This document shows positions 33,391-41,176 of a stretch of DNA of 64,000 nucleotides, one piece after another. The notes beneath the pieces are model-generated. The model had not been told where the DNA came from and searched no databases. It was given only the letters and a program-made list of their open reading frames with translations. The position numbers were made by a program, and so were the translations under genes. Location: positions 101,699-165,698 of the forward strand of contig DHEF01000012.1 in assembly GCA_002399735.1 (NCBI GenBank), written 5' to 3'. This stretch comes from Chitinophagaceae bacterium UBA4857. GTDB taxonomy: Bacteria; Bacteroidota; Bacteroidia; Chitinophagales; Chitinophagaceae. The stretch's first letter is position 1, and each line of letters opens with the position of its first letter.

Positions 33391-34005
33391 CTACTCATGT
33401 TTTGCATCATGACAAGATTTACAAATTGAAACCAGCCAGTCTATAGGCTCTTTTCCAATATTTCTTTTTGCATACCTTTTATGATGAACTTGTGTAGCTT
33501 TTGCACCACAATATACACAACGCCAGTTATCACGCCTAAGCACAACAAAACGTTTCCGTTTCCAGGCATCTGAATTTAGATAAACATTTCTGTAGTATTC
33601 ACGACGCGGAAGTGTAGCCCGGCTTATTTCGTCTGCAATTAATTCATCGTCTTTATCGTTTGGTTGGTAATGATGCTGATTAGCCATCACAATAGCAGCA
33701 GCTATGATAATTACTATTAAGAATATGAACAGTCCTATAATTATTTTTCCGCTACTGTTATTATCGACCGTTTGGGTGTTTACATAAACAACAGGAATTT
33801 CATTTGTTGTAGCTTTTTTGGGTTTCTTCTTTTGTTTTTTCTTTTTTATTACGGGATCTTTTAACGCGGCCAAACTGGTATCGGAAACGACGTCATTTTG
33901 TAAAACTGGAATTACAGGCTGTTCAATATTATTAACAGATAGGCTGTCTTGTCCGAAGATAGGAACGAAAAAGTAAATAAGGAATATAGCAAGTATGGTT
34001 TTCAA
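33391..34005 (-). CDS. Membrane-anchored HNH endonuclease-domain protein
   Basis: The 204-residue protein has an N-terminal hydrophobic signal (MKTILAIFLIYFFVPIFG) and a Lys-rich linker (KKKKQKKKPKK near 53-63). A strong membrane helix follows around 89-110 (IIIGLFIFLIVIIIAAAIVMA), then an HNH domain at about 150-204: RRDNWRCVYCGAKATQVHHKRY, with CxxC, the catalytic HH and the second pair CKSCHDAKH. All zinc and catalytic positions are present. HNH nucleases are rarely tethered like this; the side of the membrane carrying the nuclease is not certain. Possible roles include acting on incoming DNA (inference). Confidence 0.75.
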   Translation of the reverse strand: MKTILAIFLIYFFVPIFGQDSLSVNNIEQPVIPVLQNDVVSDTSLAALKDPVIKKKKQKKKPKKATTNEIPVVYVNTQTVDNNSSGKIIIGLFIFLIVIIIAAAIVMANQHHYQPNDKDDELIADEISRATLPRREYYRNVYLNSDAWKRKRFVVLRRDNWRCVYCGAKATQVHHKRYAKRNIGKEPIDWLVSICKSCHDAKHE

Positions 34006-34078
34006 AACTTTATATTTCTAAGCATGTTGCGTCTAACGGTATAGTTTTGGCGTAGTTAGTTACCAATTTTCAACTACT

Positions 34079-34264
34079 TTACTCCAATGTCCATACAAAA
34101 CACACCAACAACACTATTAATAAAACTGTAAGCGATAAAAAAAATACATCTGCCTTAATTCTTTCAGTATGTTTTGTTTTTACGGATGTAGCCAGTGCAT
34201 TCGCTTTTTTAGATAAGGTCACAGAGCCAACCATGAATATAATAAGGTAAAGAGTAAAAGACAT
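34079..34264 (-). CDS. Small two-helix membrane protein
   Basis: The 61-residue protein (ATG at 34264, or 34297 for a longer form) has two hydrophobic helices, MSFTLYLIIFMVGSVTL and FFLSLTVLLIVLLVCFVW, around a charged loop KTKHTERIKAD. No family recognised. It lies 73 bases upstream of the HNH gene on the same strand; a link is possible but unsupported. Confidence 0.4.
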   Translation of the reverse strand: MSFTLYLIIFMVGSVTLSKKANALATSVKTKHTERIKADVFFLSLTVLLIVLLVCFVWTLE

Positions 34265-34379
34265 GATACAAAAGGTTAATGGTAACAGGTTGTACAAGTA
34301 ATAGAACCCTCACACAATCTACAACCAATTTTTGTATAAGAAAAGTTACGGGTGTGGTTAACTAAAAACATAAAACCCT

Positions 34380-34525
34380 TCCCCGTTATAAAAGCCCTTC
34401 TGCCAAATGCCCAATAGCGAACAGAAAGCTCAATTGTGAGTATTTAATTTATTTCCACTGGAAATAAATTAAATCCCCATCCTACCGGATGGCAACAGAC
34501 GATGATAGTAGCAATGCAGCCGGCC
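34380..34525 (-). repeat. Dispersed intergenic repeat, copy L, split by a palindrome
   Basis: Reverse-oriented copy: AATGCCCAATAGCGAACAGAAAGCTCAAT near 34404 (quoted in part) and GATGATAGTAGCAATGCAGCCGG near 34500 flank a 33-nt palindrome, which looks like an insertion into the repeat. Confidence 0.55.
34442..34474. repeat. Perfect 33-nt palindrome (16-1-16)
   Basis: ATTTAATTTATTTCCA, then C, then its exact complement. It has the same 16-1-16 build as the two palindromes at the RAYT gene but an unrelated sequence. Confidence 0.75.
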
Positions 34526-34581
34526 AACAAAATATATTCACGTAGAAATGAGGCCACCTTCGAGAGTTTATAAACAAACCT

Positions 34582-34589
34582 TACTTTTG
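34582..34589 (+). promoter_or_regulatory. -7 box of the GT2-DUF2062 gene
   Basis: TACTTTTG matches TAnnTTTG exactly, 19 bases before the ATG at 34608. It supports that start over the longer frame beginning at 34548. Confidence 0.5.
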
Positions 34590-34607
34590 CGAGGTTTTGG
34601 CAATAAC

Positions 34608-35795
34608 ATGAGTTTACCCGTAGCAGCAGCATATCAGCAAAAGTTTAACCAGCATAAAATATGTGTGGTAATACCAACCTATAATAATGCGGCTACCTTG
34701 CCCGCTGTTATTACCGATGTGTTGCAATACACTACGAATGTGTTGGTGGTAAACGACGGATCTACCGATGATACGCCGCAACTGTTACAAAACTTTAGCC
34801 ACATACATATTGTTAGCTACGCCAAAAATGTAGGTAAGGGTTGGGCCCTGTGTCAGGCATTTAAAGCGGCCCGCAAACTGGGGTATGATTATGTAATTAC
34901 CATAGATTCGGACGGCCAGCATTTTGCCAGCGACCTGCCATTGTTTGTTGCCAAACTGGAAGCCGAAGGCCCGGCCATTATTATGGGTGCCCGTAATATG
35001 CAGCAGGAATCGGTGCCGGGTAAAAGCAGTTTTGGCAATAAGTTTTCTAACTTTTGGTTTAAGGTAGAAACGGGCATTAACTGCCCCGATACCCAAACCG
35101 GTTATCGCCTGTACCCCATTGCGCTGTTAGATAAAATGCGTTTTTTTACCCGCAAGTACGAGTTTGAAATTGAAGTGCTGGTACGTAGCGCCTGGAAAGG
35201 CATTACCGTAAACTGGATACCCATTAAAGTGTACTATGCACCCAAGGAAGAAAGGGTGTCACACTTCAGGCCCTTTAAAGATTTTTCCCGTATTAGTGTG
35301 TTAAACACCGTGTTGGTACTCATTACTTTTTTATGGATAAAACCTCGCAACTTTTTTCGTAAAATTTTCAGCAGCGGCAACTGGTGGAAAAACCTCAACG
35401 ACCAGTTATCGGAACCCAACGAAACCAATGCCCGCAAAGCTGCATCGGTAGGCTTTGGCGTGTTTATGGGCATCGTACCCATATGGGGCTTTCAGTTATT
35501 GGTAGGTATTGCACTGGCTGTGCTTATGCGGCTTAACAAGGTATTGTTTGTTATTGCCGCCAATATTAGCATACCACCTATGATTCCGCTAATTATATTT
35601 TTAAGTTACAAAGCCGGCGCTTACTGGATGGGCGATAAAGCGGTTAGTCTTAATTTTTCTGACGGTATTAATTTACAAACCATCAAGCTAAACCTTACGC
35701 AATATATTTATGGCAGCATTACCCTGGCCATTGTTGCGGGTGTATTGTTTGGCCTAATTACCTGGGCATTGCTAAGTTTAAAAAAGCGCAAGTAG
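34608..35795 (+). CDS. Family 2 glycosyltransferase fused to DUF2062
   Basis: The 395-residue protein has a GT2 domain (about 15-235): ICVVIPTYNNAATLP, LVVNDGSTDDTPQLL and the DxD-like TIDSDGQH near 105. A DUF2062 membrane domain covers about 280-390, with NARKAASVGFGVFMGIVPIWGFQLLVGI (quoted in part) and several helices. This two-domain protein is a regular member of flexirubin/aryl-polyene-type clusters in Bacteroidota, where it is thought to glycosylate or transfer at the membrane. Its partners (trifunctional MMPL protein and oxidoreductase) lie downstream beyond a repeat island. The acceptor is unknown. Confidence 0.88.
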   Translation: MSLPVAAAYQQKFNQHKICVVIPTYNNAATLPAVITDVLQYTTNVLVVNDGSTDDTPQLLQNFSHIHIVSYAKNVGKGWALCQAFKAARKLGYDYVITIDSDGQHFASDLPLFVAKLEAEGPAIIMGARNMQQESVPGKSSFGNKFSNFWFKVETGINCPDTQTGYRLYPIALLDKMRFFTRKYEFEIEVLVRSAWKGITVNWIPIKVYYAPKEERVSHFRPFKDFSRISVLNTVLVLITFLWIKPRNFFRKIFSSGNWWKNLNDQLSEPNETNARKAASVGFGVFMGIVPIWGFQLLVGIALAVLMRLNKVLFVIAANISIPPMIPLIIFLSYKAGAYWMGDKAVSLNFSDGINLQTIKLNLTQYIYGSITLAIVAGVLFGLITWALLSLKKRK

Positions 35796-35799
35796 GTAT

Positions 35800-35915
35800 T
35801 TATGTTACCGGCTGCATAGCCCTGATTGAACTTTACTTGCGACGCTCCGTTCGGGTTCTGCTCTTTGTGCATCATCGTGATGAACGACAGTAATTCCTTA
35901 TTTTATTGCAGGAGT
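35800..35915 (+). repeat. Dispersed intergenic repeat, copy E
   Basis: Contains CCGGCTGCATAGCCCTGATTG, TTGCGACGCTCCGTTC and GTGCATCATCGTGATGAACG (quoted in parts), in the family order. It starts right after the GT2-DUF2062 stop codon. Confidence 0.65.
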
Positions 35916-36005
35916 TCCCTCCCCGTGGTCGGGATGACGGTCGTTTATTGGCGAAGCAGTGCTTCATAAATAAAAGGTCTTAAAAACTTACAGCAGGAGG
36001 ACTTC

Positions 36006-36208
36006 GTCTTGTCCGCAGTGTAAGTACAGCCGATGGCGGAACGGCGGTTTTCGGCCATAGCTTAACCAAAATATTACCAATAATAAAATAGCCTACATAA
36101 AAACGACCGGCCGAAAAATGTGCCTGTAGCCAATCGGATGTACGGTTCCGCCTAACAGTGTTTTACATACAACAAACTCCCGCAGGCGGAATACACATTG
36201 GGCAAGAC
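36006..36208 (-). mobile_element. MITE-like element, copy 2 (inverted relative to copy 1)
   Basis: About 203 bp from GTCTTGTCC (36006-36014) to GGGCAAGAC (36200-36208, one mismatch from the copy 1 end). It aligns along its length with the reverse complement of 30376-30579, including GTAAGTACAGCCG, CGGCCATAGC, ACGACCGGCCGAAAAA and TGTACGGTTCCGCCTAA. The centre is the least conserved part. A shared extension (TTGTTACTTTTTTT) follows to about 36245. Confidence 0.68.
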
Positions 36209-36296
36209 TTGACTTTTTTGTTACTTTTTTTGTCAAGAAAAAAAGTAAGTAAAAAACCAACCGTAGAACACTTAGTAAAGAGTATGTTTTTTTATG

Positions 36297-36462
36297 TTAC
36301 CACCGTCCCACCCCTGATTGAACTTTACTTGTTTTCAACCCCCACCTTAGCTCGTGTGTTGGGTTCGGGGCGATGCTCCGTTCTGCTGCACCAATTCTAT
36401 TGGCCAAAATGCAGCATCCCGAACTTGTTTCGGGAACGCTGTTCGCTAATCATTATCGTGTG
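36297..36462 (+). repeat. Dispersed intergenic repeat, copy C
   Basis: Contains CTGATTGAACTTTACTTG, GATGCTCCGTTC, CAATTCTATTGGCCAAAATG and the small dyad TCCCGAACTTGTTTCGGGA, then CGCTAATCATTATCGTG. The dyad recurs in copy D. Confidence 0.75.
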
Positions 36463-36468
36463 GTAATA

Positions 36469-36501
36469 AGACCTATAAGGTTTTTAAAACCTTATAGGTC
36501 T
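36469..36501. repeat. RAYT-flanking palindrome, copy 1 (33 nt, 16-1-16)
   Basis: AGACCTATAAGGTTTT, T, then the exact complement. The transposase stop codon (36492-36494) lies inside it. An identical copy is at 37159-37191. Confidence 0.9.
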
Positions 36502-37118
36502 GCAACGGAAATATTTTTTAACTCAATAGGCTGTTGATGAAAAAGAATGAAAGGGTTTATTCCTCCAAACCAATCTATACAAAAGGCTCTGTTTAACAGC
36601 GTTGGTTTATTGCCAATAATAGCTTGGTAGCTATCAAAATACCAGTCACCTATTTTGCCAGCATATCCATAATGTACAGCGTTTTTATGTACATATAAAA
36701 TAAAAGCAGTAATATCATTATCGGTTTTTGCTTCACTTCTTTTTATATAATCAATAAACAAAGCTCCTTTTCGGTTGTATTTTTTGTTAAACGCCTTTGC
36801 ATAAGCATTTAACCAGTTGCTAAATTGCTGCATAATAAACTTGCTAACCTGTTTTTCCGTAAGAGGTTCTTTAACTTGTTTTAATTGAGAGTAATATGCT
36901 TGAATTTGTTCTTGGTCTTTTATTTTTATTAATAGGTGAAAGTGATTGGGTAAGAGAGAATAAGCCAAAATATCTACAACCGGAAGTATATATTTTGCAA
37001 GAAGTTGTAAAAAGTAGTAATAGTTTTCGTTGGAGAAAAATAGTTTTTCATTGCCAATAGCCCTGCTGAATAAATGATAAATAGCGTTGGGCATCAAGGG
37101 TACATGGTATTTACTCAT
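36492..37118 (-). CDS. REP-associated tyrosine transposase (RAYT, Y1/HUH superfamily)
   Basis: The 208-residue protein begins SKYHVPLMPNAIYHLFSRAIGNEKLFF (quoted in part). It carries the HUH metal motif in LLPNHFHLLIKI near residues 57-68, KGALFIDYIKR, and the TAFILYVHKNAVHYGYAGKI segment typical of TnpA_REP/IS200-like proteins. The catalytic Tyr should be one of those in the C-terminal half. It is complete and has no stop or frameshift. Two identical 33-nt palindromes flank it, the usual arrangement of a RAYT with its REP hairpins. Such enzymes nick and spread REP DNA but seldom move themselves. Confidence 0.88.
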   Translation of the reverse strand: MSKYHVPLMPNAIYHLFSRAIGNEKLFFSNENYYYFLQLLAKYILPVVDILAYSLLPNHFHLLIKIKDQEQIQAYYSQLKQVKEPLTEKQVSKFIMQQFSNWLNAYAKAFNKKYNRKGALFIDYIKRSEAKTDNDITAFILYVHKNAVHYGYAGKIGDWYFDSYQAIIGNKPTLLNRAFCIDWFGGINPFILFHQQPIELKNISVADL

Positions 37119-37158
37119 ACACCGACGTTTTAAGTTAGCTTTTCAAATTTAAGAAAAA

Positions 37159-37191
37159 AGACCTATAAGGTTTTTAAAACCTTATAGGTCT
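37159..37191. repeat. RAYT-flanking palindrome, copy 2 (33 nt, 16-1-16)
   Basis: Identical to 36469-36501, and followed by the same TGYAAC. It lies 41 bases upstream of the transposase ATG. Confidence 0.9.
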
Positions 37192-37306
37192 GTAACACTT
37201 TGATATATTATCTTGCAGGGTTAAAATAAGTACGGCCAACCACCGCTGTTATAATAATAGCGGTGGTGGCTTTATCGGCAAAAACAAAGCCCCGGTCATT
37301 AAAAAA

Positions 37307-40300
37307 ATGCGCAAATTATTCACAGGCATATTCGATTTTTTTACAACACGCAAGACCTTGCTGTACCTGTTGTTTGGGGGCACATTAGGCTTGTTTGTAG
37401 TATTGGCCTTGCAGGTAAAGTTTGTAGAAGATATATCAGCCATCATACCTCAGGATAAAAAAACAGCAAAACTCACTTCGGTTTTTCAAAACTCCAAGTT
37501 TGCCGACAAGCTGGTGGTAATGGTGCGACTAAAAGATACCACCAAAACGGACCCCGATAAATTAGTGGCTTATGCCGATGAACTGGCGGCCAGGCTGGAA
37601 AAAGATACGGCCTACATAAAACACATCAACTATAAAGTAGAAGACGACCTTACTTTTGAACTGTTTGAAACCATACAAAACCATTTACCGGTTTTTTTAG
37701 ATGCACAGGACTATAAAAAGATTGATAGCCTGGTGCAACCTGCGGCGTTACAAACAACATTAGAACAAGATATTCGCCTGCTTACATCTCCTGCCGGTTT
37801 TGCATTAAAAGAGGTAATAAGTAAGGATCCTTCGGGCATTTCTTTTTTAGCATTAAAAAAGTTACAACAGCTTCAGTACGACGATCAGTTTGAGTTGTAC
37901 GATAATCATTTTGTGTCGCGTAACCAGCAATACTTAATGCTTTTTATTACACCACGTTATCCGGCATCTAACAGCGGGCAGAATAACAAACTGTTATTAC
38001 AACTGGATGATACGATTGACAGTTTGGACAAACAGGAATTGGCAGCAGGTATTGAACCCAATTATTTTGGTGCTGCAGCCGTATCGGCCGGCAATGCCAA
38101 ACAATTAAGAACAGACAGCTTGTTAACACAGGGTATAACGGTGTTGTTTTTAATATTATTTATTGGTTTGTACTTTAGAAAAAAAAGAGCCCCGTTTTTA
38201 GTGTTGGTGCCGGTCATTTATGGTGCCGCATTTTCTTTGGCGTTAGTTTATTTGATCAAAGGTTCTATATCGGTTATTGCACTGGGCACCGGCTCCATTG
38301 TTTTAGGTATTGCTATTAACTACTCGTTGCATGTATTTAATCATTACCGTCATACAAAAGGGTTGCGCAGCACCATTGATGACCTGGCATTTCCCTTAAC
38401 CATTGGCAGCATTACAACTATTGGCGGTTTTTTATGTTTATTGTTTGCTAAGTCGGGCATGTTGCAGGATTTAGGTTTGTTTGCTGCTTGTAGCCTGACC
38501 GGAGCCGCTGTTTGTTCACTGGTGTTTTTGCCACATTTTATTGGCGGTAAAAAAACAGTTGTAACAGCAAATGAAATAAAACAAAAGCATTCTTGGTTAG
38601 ACAAACTGGCTGCCTTAAAACCAGAACATAATAAATGGCTGGTGTTAGGCATAGTAGCGTTAACGGTATTGTTTTTATTTTATTACAACAAGGTTCGTTT
38701 TGAGCCCGACATGACCAGCTTGAATTATATGTCGGCCAAACTTACAAAAGCGGAAGCGCAATTAAATAGCATTAGCGGCCAGGCGGTAAAATCTTTATAC
38801 CTGGTAACAGAAGCCACCGACATGGAAAAGACTTTACAACAAAACGAAGTAACACAACAACAACTAGAATTATTAAAACAGCAAGGCCGGGTTACAGGTT
38901 ATGCAGGCGTATCGGGTTTGTTAATCAGCGATTCGTTACAACAGCAACGAATACAACAATGGAATAATTACTGGACAACAGAAAAGAAAACAAAGCTGGT
39001 AAATGATATAAAACAACAAGGGGCGGCATTAAAATTTTCGGCATCCGCCTTTGATAATTTTGAAAACCTGTTGAACCAAAATTTTGAAACGGTTGATAAA
39101 GCCGAGCTCGCCGATTTTCAAAAACGCTTTTTAGATGATTATATTAGCGAAAAGCCTGGCAATGTATCCATAGTAACTTTATTAAAAGTTGGCAACGAAA
39201 ACAAACCGGCGGTAGTAGCGGACTTGGATAAACTACAAAACGTAACTGTTTTAGACAGACAATACCTAACGGCTCGCTTAACAGAGTTGGTAAATGCCGA
39301 CTTTAATAAAATTGCCATACTTACTTCCTGTTTGGTGTTTTTTGTTTTACTGTTAACTTTTGGTCGGATTGAGCTGGCCTTGGTAACCTTTATTCCTATG
39401 TTGATTAGTTGGATATGGATACTAGGCATCATGGGCATGTTTGGCATTACGTTTAATATTGTTAACATCATTGTATCGGCATTAATATTTGGTTTAGGAG
39501 ATGATTATAGTTTGTTTGTAATGGATGGCTTGCTCAATGAATACAAGGCCAATAAAAAGAACCTTGCTTCCTATAAGTCTTCTATCTTTTTATCGGCCAT
39601 CACAACCGTAGCTGGCCTGGGAGTATTGGTTTTTGCAGAACATCCTGCCTTGCGATCTATAGCTTTTATCTCCGTTACGGGTATTGTTTGTGTGGTAATT
39701 ATGTCGCAGGTGTTAATACCTTTTTTCTTTAACCTGATTATTAAAAACAGGATAGCCAAAAACTTTTTTCCCTGGACATTGTGGAGCTGGTCCCGATCGG
39801 TTTTTTCTTTTACCTATTTTGGCTTAGGCGCAGTAGTATTAACTGTCATTGGTGTTATACTTATTAAACTAAATCCTTTTAACAAAGAAAAAGGAAAATA
39901 TATCTATCATGTGCTGTTGTCAAAACTGTGTGGTTCGGTATTATACATCATGGGTAATTTTAAAAAAGTAGTCAACAACCCGTTAAACGAAAAATTTAAA
40001 AAGCCCGCGGTGATGATTGCCAACCACCAATCGTTTTTAGATATACTGGCCATGACCATGTTACACCCAAAAGCGGTGTTGTTGACTAATAAATGGGTAT
40101 GGAATTCACCGGTGTTTGGGGCCGTGGTACGCATGGCCGATTTTTATCCGGTAATTGAAGGTGCTGAAAACAGTATTGAACTAATGCGTGATCGGGTAAA
40201 ACACGGTTACTCCATCATTGTTTTTCCGGAAGGAACCAGGACTTCATATCCGCCTATGAAACGTTTTCATAAAGGAGCGTTTTATCTGGCACATGAACTA

Positions 40301-41176
40301 AACCTGGATGTGGTGCCCATTCTTTTACACGGCACAGGGTATACCATGACCAAGGGCGATTATCTACTAAAAAACGGTACACTTACCGTTCAATACCTGC
40401 CACGTATAAGTAACGATGATACTGCTTGGGGTATTGGTTATGCAGAAAGAACAAAAAAAATATCAAGGTATTTTAAAGAAGAACATCGCAAGCTGACACA
40501 GGAGTTGGAAACGGTGGATTACCATTACGAGAAACTGTATTATAACTATGTTTATAAAGGCCCGGTGTTAGAATGGTACTTACGCATTAAAACAAAACTG
40601 GAAGCTAATTATAAACAATTTAATGCTATTGTTCCGCTGCAGGCTAATATACTGGACATGGGTTGCGGTTATGGCTTTATGAGTTATATGTTACATTTTG
40701 CCGGTGCCGAACGAAATATATTGGGAGTAGATTATGACGAAGAAAAAATTTCGGTAGCAGCCAATGGTTTTTGTAAAGGCGAAAACTTAAATTTTTTACA
40801 GGCCGATATTGTAAACTATACTATTGATAAAAACTACGATGCTATTATCATTAGCGATGTGTTGCATTATATAACACCCGAGCAGCAAATAGCCGTAATA
40901 GAAAACTGTATTGCACATTTACAACCAGGGGGTAAATTAATTATTCGTGATGGAGATGCGGATATAACCAAGCGTCATAAAACAACTAAGTTAACCGAGT
41001 TGTTTTCTACCAGGTTATTTGGCTTTAATAAAACCGGCAAACATGGCTTACATTTTTTATCGGGTCAAATGATTGAGACAATTGCACAAAAGCACCAATT
41101 GAAGCTGAAAAAAATAGATAAGACCAAGTTTACTTCTAACATAATTTTTGTACTTAACAGGGTAAATGAACTTTGA
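37307..41176 (+). CDS. Trifunctional MMPL transporter / lysophospholipid acyltransferase / SAM methyltransferase
   Basis: The 1289-residue fusion has three parts. An MMPL/RND-like exporter (about 1-860) has helices at 18-38, two six-helix-type blocks (about 275-420 and 670-810) and large periplasmic loops. An LPLAT domain (about 880-1060) carries NHQSFLD near 905 and FPEGTR near 972-978. A class I methyltransferase (about 1090-1285) carries the SAM loop LDMGCGYG near 1116-1123. All three active motifs are intact, and no frameshift separates the parts. In flexirubin/aryl-polyene clusters this protein is thought to export and finish a lipid-linked product. The oxidoreductase gene overlaps its end by 11 bases. 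Confidence 0.9.
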   Translation: MRKLFTGIFDFFTTRKTLLYLLFGGTLGLFVVLALQVKFVEDISAIIPQDKKTAKLTSVFQNSKFADKLVVMVRLKDTTKTDPDKLVAYADELAARLEKDTAYIKHINYKVEDDLTFELFETIQNHLPVFLDAQDYKKIDSLVQPAALQTTLEQDIRLLTSPAGFALKEVISKDPSGISFLALKKLQQLQYDDQFELYDNHFVSRNQQYLMLFITPRYPASNSGQNNKLLLQLDDTIDSLDKQELAAGIEPNYFGAAAVSAGNAKQLRTDSLLTQGITVLFLILFIGLYFRKKRAPFLVLVPVIYGAAFSLALVYLIKGSISVIALGTGSIVLGIAINYSLHVFNHYRHTKGLRSTIDDLAFPLTIGSITTIGGFLCLLFAKSGMLQDLGLFAACSLTGAAVCSLVFLPHFIGGKKTVVTANEIKQKHSWLDKLAALKPEHNKWLVLGIVALTVLFLFYYNKVRFEPDMTSLNYMSAKLTKAEAQLNSISGQAVKSLYLVTEATDMEKTLQQNEVTQQQLELLKQQGRVTGYAGVSGLLISDSLQQQRIQQWNNYWTTEKKTKLVNDIKQQGAALKFSASAFDNFENLLNQNFETVDKAELADFQKRFLDDYISEKPGNVSIVTLLKVGNENKPAVVADLDKLQNVTVLDRQYLTARLTELVNADFNKIAILTSCLVFFVLLLTFGRIELALVTFIPMLISWIWILGIMGMFGITFNIVNIIVSALIFGLGDDYSLFVMDGLLNEYKANKKNLASYKSSIFLSAITTVAGLGVLVFAEHPALRSIAFISVTGIVCVVIMSQVLIPFFFNLIIKNRIAKNFFPWTLWSWSRSVFSFTYFGLGAVVLTVIGVILIKLNPFNKEKGKYIYHVLLSKLCGSVLYIMGNFKKVVNNPLNEKFKKPAVMIANHQSFLDILAMTMLHPKAVLLTNKWVWNSPVFGAVVRMADFYPVIEGAENSIELMRDRVKHGYSIIVFPEGTRTSYPPMKRFHKGAFYLAHELNLDVVPILLHGTGYTMTKGDYLLKNGTLTVQYLPRISNDDTAWGIGYAERTKKISRYFKEEHRKLTQELETVDYHYEKLYYNYVYKGPVLEWYLRIKTKLEANYKQFNAIVPLQANILDMGCGYGFMSYMLHFAGAERNILGVDYDEEKISVAANGFCKGENLNFLQADIVNYTIDKNYDAIIISDVLHYITPEQQIAVIENCIAHLQPGGKLIIRDGDADITKRHKTTKLTELFSTRLFGFNKTGKHGLHFLSGQMIETIAQKHQLKLKKIDKTKFTSNIIFVLNRVNEL

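Noticed and set aside
36158..36466. 102-codon open frame on the plus strand
   Set aside because: It runs through the end of a MITE-like element and a dispersed repeat; the translation is low-complexity and no promoter or family supports it.
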